Notes: generated from the letters alone by a model not told the origin. A DNA stretch of 28,047 bases from an uncultured Clostridium sp. (GCA_934746015.1 CAKVEW010000039.1:1-28047), one strand, 5' to 3'. Positions 1 through 9,324 are shown, numbered from the stretch's first letter. Program-made: numbers and translations.

Positions 1-55
1 CCTAAAAATATTTTACAATAAAAACGAAAGAGTGTCGACTTTGTCGACACTCTGA
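1..55 (-). repeat. Left copy of 55-bp perfect inverted repeat
   Basis: This copy is identical to the reverse complement of 27974-28028 over 55 bases. It contains a hairpin with an 11-bp stem (29-39 with 43-53, loop TTT) built on GAGTGTCGAC. Read on the minus strand, the hairpin is followed by a T-rich stretch and then AGG, and it points out of the window. The match stops sharply at 55/56, where an unrelated terminator hairpin begins. It is probably the end of a multicopy element (insertion sequence or repeated gene leader); the rest lies outside the window. Confidence 0.85.
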
Positions 56-80
56 GCTACCTATTTTTAGGTAGCTTTTT
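56..80 (+). terminator. Intrinsic terminator next to the left repeat
   Basis: Stem GCTACCT (56-62) pairs with AGGTAGC (69-75) around an ATTTTT loop, followed by five T. It would stop plus-strand transcription entering from the left. Read on the minus strand the same hairpin has an A-run before it but no T-run after it: repeat sequence begins at once. This suggests that the repeat was inserted into the tail of a bidirectional terminator. Positions 81-181 show nothing further. Confidence 0.7.
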
Positions 81-183
81 ATATTATAAAAATAAAATAC
101 ATATTAATTCTACATTTTTAATTAGTAGCTGCTTAGATATCTCTATGTTTAATATTTTTGCTTAAATATAAATAATAATTTAA

Positions 184-253
184 TGATAATTATTATTGAC
201 AAAGGCAATAATAGTAATATAATAAAACTATAGGACACCCCCATGGGGTGGGT
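184..253 (+). promoter_or_regulatory. copA promoter with CsoR-like operator
   Basis: A consensus sigma-A promoter is visible: TTGACA at 196-201, 16 bp, TATAAT at 218-223. Just downstream of the expected start lies ACACCCCCATGGGGTGGGT (about 235-253), a C-tract/G-tract near-palindrome of the kind bound by the copper sensor CsoR. Upstream, TGATAATTATTATTG (184-198) overlaps the -35 and resembles a Fur/PerR-type 7-1-7 box (13 of 15 to TGATAATNATTATCA), although chance similarity is easy in AT-rich DNA. The operator position predicts repression relieved by copper. No csoR gene is in the window. Confidence 0.65.
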
Positions 254-268
254 GAGGGAGGCAGTATT

Positions 269-2704
269 ATGAAGGAAGAAAAAGTTAAAATAACAGGTAT
301 GACTTGTTCAGCCTGTGCGAATAGAGTCCAAAAAGTTGTAGGTAAGCTTGAGGGAGTGGATAACGCAAATGTAAATTTTGCTACAGAAACTTTAAGTGTT
401 AAATATGATAATAACAAATTAAATAGTTCTGATATTGAAAATGCAATTGAAAAAGCCGGATATGGAGTTGAAAAAAACATTAAGAACTATAGCTTTAAAG
501 TTGAAGGCATGACTTGTTCAGCTTGTGCAAATAGAGTTGAAAGAGTTACTAAAAAAGCTAATGGAGTAGAAAATTCATCAGTGAATTTTGCTACAGAAAA
601 ATTAAATATTACTTTTGATGAAAATAAAATATCTGTAAATGACTTAAAAAATATAGTTGAAAAAGCAGGTTATAATTTAATCGTAGAAGAAAAAAAGGAC
701 AGTGCTATAAAGAAAATTCCTGCTTACAAAAAACTTTGGTATAGATTTATTCTATCTATTATATTTACAGTGCCTTTATTAATAATATCAATGGGACACA
801 TGGTAGGTATGCATTTACCTCATATTATAGATCCAATGATGAATCCGCTTAATTTCGCAATAATACAACTTATCTTAACATTACCAGTTATGATAATTGG
901 TTATAAGTTCTATATTGTAGGTTTTAAAAACTTATTTAAACTAAGCCCTAATATGGATTCTTTAATTGCAATAGGAACATCAGCAGCATTTATTTATGGA
1001 CTATTTGCTATATATAAAATAAATGTTGGAGACCATGAATACGCAATGCACCTTTATTTTGAATCAGCAGCAGTAATTCTTACACTAATAACTTTAGGTA
1101 AGTATTTAGAGGCAGTATCAAAGGGTAAAACTTCAGAAGCTATTAAGAAGCTTATGGGATTAGCGCCTAAAACTGCAAATATTATTAGAGATGGGAAAGA
1201 ACTCACTATTCCAATTGAAGAAGTAAAAGTTTTTGATATTGTAATTGTAAAACCTGGAGAAAAGCTTCCAGTTGATGGAGAAGTTATAGAAGGAAATACT
1301 TCAATAGATGAGTCTATGCTTACTGGAGAAAGTATTCCAGTAGAAAAAAGTGTTGGAAGTAAAGTAATTGGAGCAAGTATTAATAAAACTGGATTTATAA
1401 AATATAAAGCTACGAAAGTTGGAGATGACACAGCTCTTGCTCAAATAATTAAATTAGTTGAAGATGCTCAAGGAACTAAGGCACCAATTGCAAAGCTTGC
1501 AGATGTAATATCAGCTTATTTTGTGCCAACTGTAATAGTATTAGCTATTATAGGAGCTTTAGGCTGGTATATATCAGGTGAATCTGCAGTATTTTCATTA
1601 ACTATATTTATTGCAGTTTTAGTTATAGCATGTCCATGTGCTTTAGGTTTAGCAACACCTACAGCAATTATGGTGGGAACTGGTAAAGGTGCTGAAAATG
1701 GAGTGCTTATAAAAGGTGGAGAAGCATTAGAAACTGCATATAAAGTTGAAACTATCGTTTTTGATAAAACAGGAACTATAACAGAAGGAAAGCCAAAAGT
1801 AACAAATATAGTAACTAGAGATATAAGTGAATCAGATATTTTAGTTTTAGCAGCTAGTGCAGAAAAGGGATCTGAACATCCATTAGGAGAAGCAATAGTA
1901 AGAGCTGCAGAAGAAAAAAATCTTAAACTTAAGGAAATACAAGATTTTAAGGCAATACCTGGTCAAGGTATTGAAGTTAAAATAGATGATAATATGGTCT
2001 TATTAGGAAATAAGAAGTTAATGTCTGAAAGAAAAATAGAATTAGGAGATTTACTAGATAAATCTAATGAATTAGCTGAAGAAGGAAAAACTCCTATGTT
2101 CTTAGCAATTGACAATGAAATAAAAGGCATTGTAGCTGTTGCAGATACAGTTAAAGAAAATAGTAAAAGAGCTATTGAAGCTATTCATAATATGGGAATA
2201 AAGGTAGCTATGATTACTGGAGATAACAAGAAAACAGCAAGAGCAATTGCAAAAGAAGTTGGAATTGATATAGTACTAGCAGAAGTATTACCAGAGGATA
2301 AAGCAAATGAAGTTAAAAAGTTACAAGCTGGAAATAAAAAAGTTGCTATGGTAGGTGATGGAATTAATGATGCACCTGCTTTGGTTCAAGCTGATGTAGG
2401 AATAGCTATAGGTTCTGGAACTGATGTGGCAATGGAATCAGCAGATATAGTATTAATGAGAAGTGATTTATTAGATGTAATAAAAGCAATTCAGTTAAGT
2501 AAGGCTACTATAAACAATATTAAGCAAAATTTATTTTGGGCATTTGGATATAATGTACTAGGAATTCCAGTTGCAATGGGAATACTCCATATTTTTGGAG
2601 GCTCTTTATTAAATCCTATGATTGCAGCAGGAGCAATGAGTTTAAGTTCTGTTTCAGTATTATTAAATGCTTTGAGGCTTAGAAATTTTAAAGCAAGTAT
2701 ATAA
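269..2704 (+). CDS. copA: Copper-exporting P1B-type ATPase
   Basis: Predicted membrane pump that expels Cu(I) using ATP. Of 811 residues, the N-terminus carries two heavy-metal-associated domains, each with [10 protein letters not shown] (metal cysteines 13/16 and 83/86). Membrane helices follow, then TGES in the actuator domain, the CPC metal motif of the sixth helix (C455-P456-C457), DKTGT with the phosphorylated aspartate D499, SEHPLG in the nucleotide domain, and [10 protein letters not shown] in the hinge. This is the full-length CopA order. I chose ATG 269 because GAGGGAGG ends 7 bases before it; a GTG at 248 in the same frame has no ribosome site. There is no copZ or csoR beside it, so it looks monocistronic. 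The upstream C/G-tract operator supports copper control. Confidence 0.93.
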   Translation: MKEEKVKITGMTCSACANRVQKVVGKLEGVDNANVNFATETLSVKYDNNKLNSSDIENAIEKAGYGVEKNIKNYSFKVEGMTCSACANRVERVTKKANGVENSSVNFATEKLNITFDENKISVNDLKNIVEKAGYNLIVEEKKDSAIKKIPAYKKLWYRFILSIIFTVPLLIISMGHMVGMHLPHIIDPMMNPLNFAIIQLILTLPVMIIGYKFYIVGFKNLFKLSPNMDSLIAIGTSAAFIYGLFAIYKINVGDHEYAMHLYFESAAVILTLITLGKYLEAVSKGKTSEAIKKLMGLAPKTANIIRDGKELTIPIEEVKVFDIVIVKPGEKLPVDGEVIEGNTSIDESMLTGESIPVEKSVGSKVIGASINKTGFIKYKATKVGDDTALAQIIKLVEDAQGTKAPIAKLADVISAYFVPTVIVLAIIGALGWYISGESAVFSLTIFIAVLVIACPCALGLATPTAIMVGTGKGAENGVLIKGGEALETAYKVETIVFDKTGTITEGKPKVTNIVTRDISESDILVLAASAEKGSEHPLGEAIVRAAEEKNLKLKEIQDFKAIPGQGIEVKIDDNMVLLGNKKLMSERKIELGDLLDKSNELAEEGKTPMFLAIDNEIKGIVAVADTVKENSKRAIEAIHNMGIKVAMITGDNKKTARAIAKEVGIDIVLAEVLPEDKANEVKKLQAGNKKVAMVGDGINDAPALVQADVGIAIGSGTDVAMESADIVLMRSDLLDVIKAIQLSKATINNIKQNLFWAFGYNVLGIPVAMGILHIFGGSLLNPMIAAGAMSLSSVSVLLNALRLRNFKASI

Positions 2705-2717
2705 TTGTCGAAAAAAG

Positions 2718-2745
2718 TTGACAAATGTATAAATTTTGTTAAAAT
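2718..2745 (+). promoter_or_regulatory. Promoter of the lysine riboswitch transcript
   Basis: TTGACA at 2718-2723 is followed after 16 bp by TAAAAT at 2740-2745. Transcription would begin near 2752, about 18 bases before the first riboswitch stem. No convincing terminator for copA lies between 2705 and this promoter, so some read-through into the riboswitch is possible. Confidence 0.6.
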
Positions 2746-2767
2746 TATAAAGTAAAAATTAATATAA

Positions 2768-2935
2768 TTGATAGAGGTTGCAATAATTAAGAATATTATT
2801 AATGAGGTAAGCACGAAGATTTAATTTGAAAGGAATTATTGCCGAAGTATATAATTTTGCTTATAGGTTATATGCTGGTTTTGCATAAAATATGTGTAAA
2901 ACTGTCACAATAAATTTGTGGAGAGCTATCTTTGT
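2768..2935 (+). ncRNA. Lysine riboswitch (L box)
   Basis: The leader carries the conserved L-box elements in order: GATAGAGGTTGC at the first junction (2770-2781), GAAAGGAATTATTGCCGAAG, GCTGG, AACTGTCAC and TGGAGAGCTATC. The closing stem P1 is GATAG (2770-2774) with CTATC (2926-2930). This matches the known lysine aptamer. The expression platform is the terminator hairpin at 2961-2994, so lysine binding should shut off the downstream permease. The assignment is by motif; a covariance-model score would settle it. Confidence 0.93.
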
Positions 2936-2960
2936 GGTTGTTAAATTTTGCGATTAATAC

Positions 2961-2994
2961 AAGTTCAAAGAGAAATCTTTGAACTTATTTTTTT
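2961..2994 (+). terminator. Riboswitch-controlled terminator
   Basis: A perfect 10-bp stem, AAGTTCAAAG (2961-2970) with CTTTGAACTT (2977-2986), is followed by A and seven T. It ends directly before the AGGAG ribosome site (2995-2999) of the permease. Its position makes it the OFF structure of the lysine riboswitch. Confidence 0.9.
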
Positions 2995-3005
2995 AGGAGA
3001 AACAA

Positions 3006-4319
3006 ATGAAAGATGAACAAATGAAAAAAGAAATAAGCCTGTTTATGGCAACTATGTTGGTTTGTGGGAATATGATAGGCTCAGGTATATTTATGTTGCC
3101 AGCTACATTGGCAGAAGTTTCAGGACCTTTTGCTACAATAATTGCATGGGTAATAACAACTATAGGTTCTGTATTGATAGCAATATCCTTTGCAAATCTA
3201 GGATCAAAATACCCGACAACAGGAGGGGCGTATCAATATACCAAAGAAGCCTTTGGAGAGTTTGCTGGATTTTTAAGTGCTTGGTTATATTGGAATGGAT
3301 CATGGATAGGTAATGCAGCTATAATAGTAGCATTAGCTAGTTATAGCACAGCTATAATACCAGCTCTAAATAATCCTATAATATCTATTATTTACACAAG
3401 TGCAATTTTATGGATTTTTACTTTTATTAATATAGTAGGAGTAAAAAAAGCCGGTAAAATTCAATCTTTTGTAACAGTATTTAAAATAGCATTTTTTGCT
3501 TTATTTATAATAGTAGCTTTTTTACATTTTGATAGTTCAAATATTTTACCTATGATACCAGAAAATAAAGGAATTGGAACTATACCTTTAGCGGCTACAT
3601 CTACACTATGGGCTTTTTTAGGCTTAGAAAGTGCAGCTGTGACAGCTGGTGAAATAAGAAATCCTGAAAAAAATATTAGAAAAAGTACTATATATGGTAT
3701 GCTAATTTCTTCTATAATATATATTTTAATTAGTGTAGCTAGTATGGGGGTTATGTCTAATAGTGAATTAGCATTAAGTTCAGCACCATTAACTGACATA
3801 CTTACAAAGATATTAGGTCATGGAATAGGAAAGCCTTTAGCTATTGCAGTTGTTGTTTGTATTTTAGGTACAACAATTGGCTGGCTTTTATCTACGGCAA
3901 GGGTATCATTTGCAGCTGGAGAAGATGGAGTTTTCCCAAAAACTTTTGGTAAGTTGCATCCAAAGTATGGAACACCATCAAATTCATTAATTATAGGCTC
4001 TGTATTAGTTAACATATTATTGATTATGAATTATCAAAAAAGTATGGTATCAACTTTTACTTTTATAACCATTTTAGCTACATTATCATTCTTACCAGTA
4101 TATTTATTAACTGCTGCTGCAGAGATGATGCTTATTTTTAAAGATGAAAAAGAAGTTACAGTAAAATTATTTATTAAGAAAAGTATTATCCCTCTCCTTG
4201 CATTTACATATGCTTTATGGACTATATATGGTTCTGGAGCAGAGATAGTTATGTGGGGATTCATATTAATGTTACTTGGGGTTCCATTTTATATTTATAA
4301 TCACCATAAGAATAAATAA
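3006..4319 (+). CDS. APC-superfamily amino acid permease, probably lysine transporter
   Basis: A 437-residue polytopic membrane protein with about 12 predicted helices. The first helix has the substrate-binding glycine motif GSGIFMLP (residues 25-32), typical of the basic amino acid/polyamine (APA) branch that includes AdiC, CadB and PotE. The lysine riboswitch directly upstream makes lysine the likely substrate, either for uptake or exchange. The family alone does not separate uniport/symport from antiport, and no decarboxylase gene is next to it, which argues mildly against an acid-resistance antiporter. ATG 3006 follows AGGAGA by 5 bases. It ends at its own terminator, so this is a single-gene unit. 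Confidence 0.85.
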   Translation: MKDEQMKKEISLFMATMLVCGNMIGSGIFMLPATLAEVSGPFATIIAWVITTIGSVLIAISFANLGSKYPTTGGAYQYTKEAFGEFAGFLSAWLYWNGSWIGNAAIIVALASYSTAIIPALNNPIISIIYTSAILWIFTFINIVGVKKAGKIQSFVTVFKIAFFALFIIVAFLHFDSSNILPMIPENKGIGTIPLAATSTLWAFLGLESAAVTAGEIRNPEKNIRKSTIYGMLISSIIYILISVASMGVMSNSELALSSAPLTDILTKILGHGIGKPLAIAVVVCILGTTIGWLLSTARVSFAAGEDGVFPKTFGKLHPKYGTPSNSLIIGSVLVNILLIMNYQKSMVSTFTFITILATLSFLPVYLLTAAAEMMLIFKDEKEVTVKLFIKKSIIPLLAFTYALWTIYGSGAEIVMWGFILMLLGVPFYIYNHHKNK

Positions 4320-4348
4320 TTAATAATTAAATAGCATATATTATAATT

Positions 4349-4377
4349 TGGAGCTGTTTTTAGGCAGCTCCATTTTT
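4349..4377 (+). terminator. Terminator of the permease gene
   Basis: GGAGCTG (4350-4356) pairs with CAGCTCC (4365-4371), extended by T4349-A4372, and is followed by five T. It separates the permease from the activator gene. Confidence 0.85.
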
Positions 4378-4464
4378 AATATAAATAATATTATTATGTT
4401 AATAATATAAACATATGTTAAAATATATTAATGTAGAAGTTTACAATAAGATAAGGAGGATACT

Positions 4465-7191
4465 ATGAGTAAAATAAAAGATGTTCATATTGCTTTGCAA
4501 AGCTTAGAATCAAAGAGTAGTGAAGGAGTAACAGCTGGTGAGCTTAGTAGATTTATGAACTTAGACAGGGCTAATGTAAGTAGATATTTAAATCAATTAT
4601 TTAAAGATGGCACTGTCAATAAAGGTGATGGTCATCCTGTAAAATATAGTTGTGTAAAAAATATTGAAGAAAATGAAGATAAAAATATCCAAAAAGGTAA
4701 AAAAGAAATAAAAAGAAATACACTTGATACTTTAGTTGGAGCAAAATACAGCCTACAAATGCCAATTCAGCAAGCTAAAGCAGCAATATTATATCCACCT
4801 AGAGGATTACATACTTTAATCTTAGGTGAAACAGGTGTTGGTAAATCAATGTTTGCTGAAGCTATGTACAATTTTGCTATTGAAGCAGAGGTTATTAACG
4901 AAAAAGCACCATTTATAAGGTTTAATTGTGCTGATTATGCTGATAATCCACAATTGGTTATGGCTCAAATTTTCGGAGTTAAAAAAGGTGCATATACAGG
5001 AGCAGACTCTGATAGAGAGGGATTATTAAAAAAAGCTGATGGTGGTATCTTATTTTTAGATGAGATTCATAGACTATCTCCACAAGGGCAAGAAATGCTA
5101 TTTACTTATATAGATAAGGGACAGTTTAGAGTTTTAGGAGATACTGAAAAGTTAGTTAATGTCGAAGCACAAATTATTGCAGCCACTACAGAAGATCCAA
5201 AGTCTTTCTTATTGAAAACATTCACAAGAAGAATACCAATGGTAGTTACTTTACCATCATTAAAAGAAAAAAATATTAAGGAAAGATATTATTTATTAAG
5301 GGAATTTATAGAAAATGAATCTCAAAGGGTTCAGAAAAGTATTTATATAAATAAAAGTGCATTAACATCTTTTTTATTATACGATTGTCCTAATAATATA
5401 GGACAATTGAAAAGTGACATTCAATTGTCTTGTGCTAGGGCATTTTTAAGATATAAAGCTAAGAATAAAGATTATATATTTTTAGAACAAGAGGATTTGC
5501 CTCAAAGAGTTAAAATGGGTCTTATGAAGCTTCAAAATTATAGAGATGAAGTGGAAGAAATATTAAGCAATATGGGAGATGTTCTTAAATTTTCATATAA
5601 AAACAAGATGAATTTGTTAGAAGATGAATCTAGTTTAGATGAAATAAAAGAAGGTGTAATCTTCTATGATAGAATAGAGCAAAAGGTTGAAGAATTAAAA
5701 AGTCATGGTATTGAAGAAAAAGAAATAGATGAAATTTTAAATATAGATATTGATAAATACTTTAAAAAATATATTAGAGATTTACCTGAAAAGTATAGAA
5801 AAGAAGAAATATCTAAGATTGTAGATGTTGATATAGTAGATGTTGTTGAAGAAATATTACAATATGCTTCTAAAAAATTAAATAGGGATTATGATGAAAA
5901 AGTATATTTTGGATTAGCACTTCATATTCAAGGAAGCGTTGAAAGAATTAAAAAGGGAATAAAAATTTTCCACCCAAAATTAAATTTTATAAGAGGAGAA
6001 TATGCTAGAGAGTTTATAGTTTCAATGGAAGTTGCTAGTATACTAGATAAAAGGTTTGGACTTGAAGTTCCACTAGATGAAATTGGATATATTACAATGT
6101 TTTTAGCAAGTAATCCATACGAAAAAGATAAGGACAAAGAAGAAAAGGTTGGAGTTTTAGTAATAATGCATGGACATTCTACTGCATCATCTATGGTAGA
6201 GGTTGCAAATTCATTAATTGGTGAAGAGCATGTTAAATCTTTAGATATGCCCCTTAGCATGAAAGCTGAAGATATGTATAAAATTGCAATTGAGGAGATT
6301 AAGACTATAGATAATGGTAAAGGTGTAATGTTATTAGTAGATATGGGATCACTAACAAATTTTGCTGATATGATAAAAGATGAAGTTGATATAAATGTAA
6401 AAACTGTTGATATGGTTACAACTTTATTAGTAATTGAAGCAGGAAGAAAAGCCCTAAACGGTAGATCTTTAAATGAGATATACGAATCTTGTGTAGGTAT
6501 AAAAAGGTATGGAATTCAAGGAGTAGGTACAAAGATAGAGAGAAAAGAAAATATCATAGTAACTTCATGTTTTACTGGGGATGGATCAGCACAAAGACTT
6601 AAAGAAATAATAGAAAATAATATCAATGATAATATAAAAATATATGCCCTAAATATTTTAGATAAGGATGATTTTTATAGTAATATTGAGTCTTTAAAGA
6701 AAAAATATAATATTTTAGCTATTGTAGGAGTACTTAATACTTATTTCCCGAATATTCCATTTATATCAGCAGCAGATACACTTTCAGGAGATGGCATAGA
6801 AGATTTAGAAGCTCTTGTTAGACAAGAAGAAGAATATTATAAAATAATTGAAAGTATGGAAAAGCAAATTGAATCTATAGATTCTTATAAATTAATTTCT
6901 GATATTAGAGAAACTCTTTATAAAATTGAGGAACACTTAAATATAAAATTAATCCATGATGTAAAAATAGGAATCTTAATTCATATTTGCTTCCTTATAG
7001 ATAAATTGAAAAAAGGTGGAAAAGATACGCCTTTTGTGATGCTAAATGAATTTAGACATTCTAATAGCAGAGAATTCATTCTTGTTAAGCAATGTTTAAA
7101 ACTACTTGAAGAAAGATATAATATCAATGTTGGTGAAAATGAATTAGCACATATAGTTAAGATGATAATTAATAATAAAATATCTGTGTAA
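4465..7191 (+). CDS. levR-like: LevR-type sigma-54 activator with PTS regulation domains
   Basis: A 908-residue transcription activator. Residues 1-65 form an N-terminal winged HTH. The AAA+ sigma-54 interaction domain has Walker A GETGVGKS (121-128), the sigma-54 contact loop GAYTGA (175-180, a GAFTGA variant) and Walker B GGILFLDE (193-200). Then come PRD1 (H487 in LALHIQ), an EIIA-Man-like domain (H569 in IMHGHS), an EIIB-like segment (C702 in VTSCFTG) and PRD2 (H840 in GILIHIC). This is the LevR domain order. It should drive sigma-54 promoters in response to PTS phosphorylation. Two such promoters follow immediately and serve PTS genes, so its regulon is visible here. The second PRD1 histidine position appears to be Phe (GYITMFLA). 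ATG 4465 follows AAGGAGGAT. I see no clear terminator after it. Confidence 0.92.
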   Translation: MSKIKDVHIALQSLESKSSEGVTAGELSRFMNLDRANVSRYLNQLFKDGTVNKGDGHPVKYSCVKNIEENEDKNIQKGKKEIKRNTLDTLVGAKYSLQMPIQQAKAAILYPPRGLHTLILGETGVGKSMFAEAMYNFAIEAEVINEKAPFIRFNCADYADNPQLVMAQIFGVKKGAYTGADSDREGLLKKADGGILFLDEIHRLSPQGQEMLFTYIDKGQFRVLGDTEKLVNVEAQIIAATTEDPKSFLLKTFTRRIPMVVTLPSLKEKNIKERYYLLREFIENESQRVQKSIYINKSALTSFLLYDCPNNIGQLKSDIQLSCARAFLRYKAKNKDYIFLEQEDLPQRVKMGLMKLQNYRDEVEEILSNMGDVLKFSYKNKMNLLEDESSLDEIKEGVIFYDRIEQKVEELKSHGIEEKEIDEILNIDIDKYFKKYIRDLPEKYRKEEISKIVDVDIVDVVEEILQYASKKLNRDYDEKVYFGLALHIQGSVERIKKGIKIFHPKLNFIRGEYAREFIVSMEVASILDKRFGLEVPLDEIGYITMFLASNPYEKDKDKEEKVGVLVIMHGHSTASSMVEVANSLIGEEHVKSLDMPLSMKAEDMYKIAIEEIKTIDNGKGVMLLVDMGSLTNFADMIKDEVDINVKTVDMVTTLLVIEAGRKALNGRSLNEIYESCVGIKRYGIQGVGTKIERKENIIVTSCFTGDGSAQRLKEIIENNINDNIKIYALNILDKDDFYSNIESLKKKYNILAIVGVLNTYFPNIPFISAADTLSGDGIEDLEALVRQEEEYYKIIESMEKQIESIDSYKLISDIRETLYKIEEHLNIKLIHDVKIGILIHICFLIDKLKKGGKDTPFVMLNEFRHSNSREFILVKQCLKLLEERYNINVGENELAHIVKMIINNKISV

Positions 7192-7220
7192 AAATCTTAG
7201 GGAGCACCTAGTAAAAGTAT

Positions 7221-7245
7221 TGTGTGTAACCATAAATTACACACA
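7221..7245. promoter_or_regulatory. Upstream activator site for the LevR-like protein
   Basis: Perfect 9-bp inverted repeat TGTGTGTAA (7221-7229) and TTACACACA (7237-7245) with a 7-bp spacer, 86 bp before the sigma-54 promoter. The same half-sites recur before the second sigma-54 promoter (9197-9263) and I saw no comparable cluster elsewhere. It is the best candidate binding site for the activator encoded upstream. Confidence 0.75.
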
Positions 7246-7330
7246 GGAAATATAAAAAAAGAATCCATTATAATTAGTAAAATACAAGGTTTTAAGCTGT
7301 TTTTATCTACAGTATATATAGAAAATAAAT

Positions 7331-7348
7331 TTGGCATGGAAATTGCTT
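7331..7348 (+). promoter_or_regulatory. Sigma-54 (-24/-12) promoter of the PTS EIIB-EIIA-DUF871 unit
   Basis: TTGGCATGGAAATTGCTT has the -24 GG and -12 GC elements at the required spacing. It is almost identical to the second promoter at 9325-9342. The expected start is near 7358, leaving a short leader to the gene at 7392. Confidence 0.9.
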
Positions 7349-7391
7349 AATAAAATAGTGTAATTAGATACATAAAATAGGAGGTAATAAA

Positions 7392-7700
7392 ATGAAAAGA
7401 ATATTATTAGTTTGTTCAGCTGGAATGTCTACATCATTATTAGTTACAAAGATGCAATCAGCTGCAGAGACTCAAGGAATAGAGTGCAGTATTAAAGCGG
7501 TAGGGGAAGCAGAATTAAAAAAACATGAAAATGAAATAGATGTATTATTATTAGGACCACAAGTTAGATTTTTATTAAATAAAATGAAAACTAAGTTTGA
7601 ACCTTTGGGAATACCTGTAGAAGTTATAAATACAGTTGACTATGGAACAATGAATGGAGAAAAGGTTTTAAACCATGCACTATCAATGATAAATAAGTAG
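7392..7700 (+). CDS. PTS lactose/cellobiose-family EIIB
   Basis: A 102-residue cytoplasmic phosphocarrier. The N-terminus MKRILLVCSAGMSTSLLV holds the phosphorylated cysteine C8 in the family P-loop. Length and fold pattern match CelA/ChbB. It accepts phosphate from the EIIA encoded next and passes it to the sugar during transport by the EIIC encoded at 9497. ATG 7392 follows AGGAGG by 7 bases. It is the first gene of a sigma-54-dependent unit controlled by the LevR-like protein. The substrate cannot be read from EIIB. Confidence 0.93.
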   Translation: MKRILLVCSAGMSTSLLVTKMQSAAETQGIECSIKAVGEAELKKHENEIDVLLLGPQVRFLLNKMKTKFEPLGIPVEVINTVDYGTMNGEKVLNHALSMINK

Positions 7701-7725
7701 CAGGAATATAAAAGGGGTGTAACCG

Positions 7726-8046
7726 ATGGAAAAAATTATAATGGATTTAATAATTTTTAGTGGAGAAGCTAGAAGTTATGCAATGGAAGCTATGCAATCA
7801 GCTAAAAATGGACAAATTGATGAAGCAAGAGATTTAATAGAGAAGTCTAAGGAAACTCTAGGGAATGCCCATGCAACACAAACTAGTTTAATTCAAGGCG
7901 AGGCAGCTGGCAATAAGACAGAAGTGTCTTTATTATTAGTACATGCACAAGATCATTTAATGACTTCTATAGTAGTAAAGGATTTGGCAGAAGAAATTAT
8001 AGATTTACATGAAAGATTAAGTAAGGTGGAATGTAAAAATGCATAG
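7726..8046 (+). CDS. PTS lactose/cellobiose-family EIIA
   Basis: A 106-residue, all-helical phosphocarrier that takes phosphate from HPr. The motif LLVHAQDHLM contains the conserved histidine pair H73/H77, with H73 the predicted phospho-acceptor. Length is normal for LacF/CelC/ChbA-type EIIA, which form trimers. The ribosome site AAAAGGGG precedes the ATG. Its last codons overlap the start of the next gene by 8 bases, so the two are translationally coupled. Confidence 0.92.
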   Translation: MEKIIMDLIIFSGEARSYAMEAMQSAKNGQIDEARDLIEKSKETLGNAHATQTSLIQGEAAGNKTEVSLLLVHAQDHLMTSIVVKDLAEEIIDLHERLSKVECKNA

Positions 8047-9130
8047 ATTAGGTATTTCAATATATCTTAATAATTCAACTTTAGAAGAAATTAAAGACTA
8101 TATTAACTTAGCAGCTAAATATGGATTTAAAAGAATATTTACATGTTTAATATCAGCAACAGATAAAAATATAGATGAAACAATAAAGGAATTTAAAGAA
8201 ATATTGCAAGTAGCTAATGAAAATAGTATGGAAGTTATTGCAGACATAGATCCAACAGTATTTAATAAAGTAAATGCATCAATATTTGATTTAAAAGTAT
8301 TTAAGGAAATGGGACTTTCAGGTATAAGGTTAGACATGGGGTTTAGCGGTTATGAAGAAGCAGTAATGAGCTATAATGAATACGGGTTAAAAATTGAATT
8401 AAATATTAGTAATGGTACAAAGTATGTTGATAATATAATTTCATATAAATCAAATATAAATAATATATATGGATGTCATAATTTCTATCCTCATGTTTAT
8501 ACAGGATTATCTTATGATAACTTTATATCTTCAAGTAAACAATTTAAGGATTTAGGTATTAGAACAGCTGCTTTTGTGAATTCTCCATCTGCAGGATTTG
8601 GCCCTTGGCCAGTTTCAGAGGGATTATGTACATTAGAGATGCATAGAGACTTACCTATAGAGGTACAAGCAAAGCATTTATTAGCAACAGGACTAATAGA
8701 TGATGTTATTATTGCAAATGCATTTGCTTCAGAAGAAGAGCTAAAAGCATTAAGCAAAATAAATATGGAAATGTTAGAATTTAATATTGAGTTAATTGAT
8801 GATATTAGGGATTTAGATAAAAAAATAGTTTTAGAAGAATTTCATTTTAATAGAGGAGATTCTTCAGAATATATGGCTAGAAGTACTCAAAGTAGGGTAA
8901 AATATAAAGGAGAAAGCTTCCCACCATATAATGTGGTAGATATAAAAAGAGGAAATATATTAATTGATACGGATTTATACACTAGATATGCAGGAGAATT
9001 ACAATTAGCTTTAAAAGATATGAAGAATACTGGAAAAACAAATGTGGTAGGCAAGATTGTAGATGAAGAAGTATTTCTACTAGACTACATAAAGCCATGG
9101 AGTAAATTTTCATTTAAAATAAAAGAGTAG
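8039..9130 (+). CDS. DUF871 / MupG-like 6-phospho-glycosidase
   Basis: A 363-residue protein of the DUF871 family, whose characterised member is Staphylococcus aureus MupG, a 6-phospho-N-acetylmuramidase that splits MurNAc-6P-GlcNAc after PTS uptake. The N-terminal part (about 1-240) reads as a TIM barrel beginning LGISIYLNNST, with conserved blocks such as ADIDP, GIRLDMGF and CHNFYPHVYTGLS. The C-terminal part (about 250-363) is the smaller beta domain. It overlaps the EIIA gene by 8 bases, so it probably acts on the 6-phospho-sugar imported by this PTS. The usual MupG partner transporter MurP belongs to a different PTS family and no MurQ etherase gene is near, so the substrate may be another disaccharide. 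Family call is firm; substrate is inference. Confidence 0.85.
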   Translation: MHRLGISIYLNNSTLEEIKDYINLAAKYGFKRIFTCLISATDKNIDETIKEFKEILQVANENSMEVIADIDPTVFNKVNASIFDLKVFKEMGLSGIRLDMGFSGYEEAVMSYNEYGLKIELNISNGTKYVDNIISYKSNINNIYGCHNFYPHVYTGLSYDNFISSSKQFKDLGIRTAAFVNSPSAGFGPWPVSEGLCTLEMHRDLPIEVQAKHLLATGLIDDVIIANAFASEEELKALSKINMEMLEFNIELIDDIRDLDKKIVLEEFHFNRGDSSEYMARSTQSRVKYKGESFPPYNVVDIKRGNILIDTDLYTRYAGELQLALKDMKNTGKTNVVGKIVDEEVFLLDYIKPWSKFSFKIKE

Positions 9131-9150
9131 TACTTGGTATTTAGTGTAAA

Positions 9151-9180
9151 AAGATTCTGGTGAAAACCAGAATCTTTTTA
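9151..9180 (+). terminator. Terminator after the DUF871 gene
   Basis: A perfect 10-bp stem, AAGATTCTGG (9151-9160) with CCAGAATCTT (9167-9176), runs into a T-tract. It separates the first PTS unit from the EIIC gene, which therefore needs its own promoter. Confidence 0.92.
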
Positions 9181-9196
9181 TTCTTTAGAATTATTT

Positions 9197-9263
9197 TTAC
9201 ACAAATTGTTTTTTAAAATGATTGTGTAAGTTTATTACACAATTTAAAAAAGTAAGTGTGTAA
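9197..9263. promoter_or_regulatory. Cluster of activator half-sites before the EIIC promoter
   Basis: Four half-sites alternate in orientation: TTACACAA (9197-9204), TTGTGTAA (9222-9229), TTACACAA (9235-9242) and GTGTGTAA (9256-9263). The middle two form a 9-bp palindrome ATTGTGTAA / TTACACAAT with a 5-bp spacer. The cluster ends 61 bp before the sigma-54 promoter. It matches the element at 7221-7245, indicating control by the same activator. Confidence 0.75.
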
Positions 9264-9324
9264 AAAAGGAATCTCTAAAAGCTTTATATAGCAAGGATTA
9301 TAACATTTACAAGGAAAAATAAAA

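Noticed and set aside
4395..4414. Inverted repeat TATGTT / AACATA before the LevR-like gene
   Set aside because: Only 6-bp arms in very AT-rich DNA and no second copy; not enough to call an operator.
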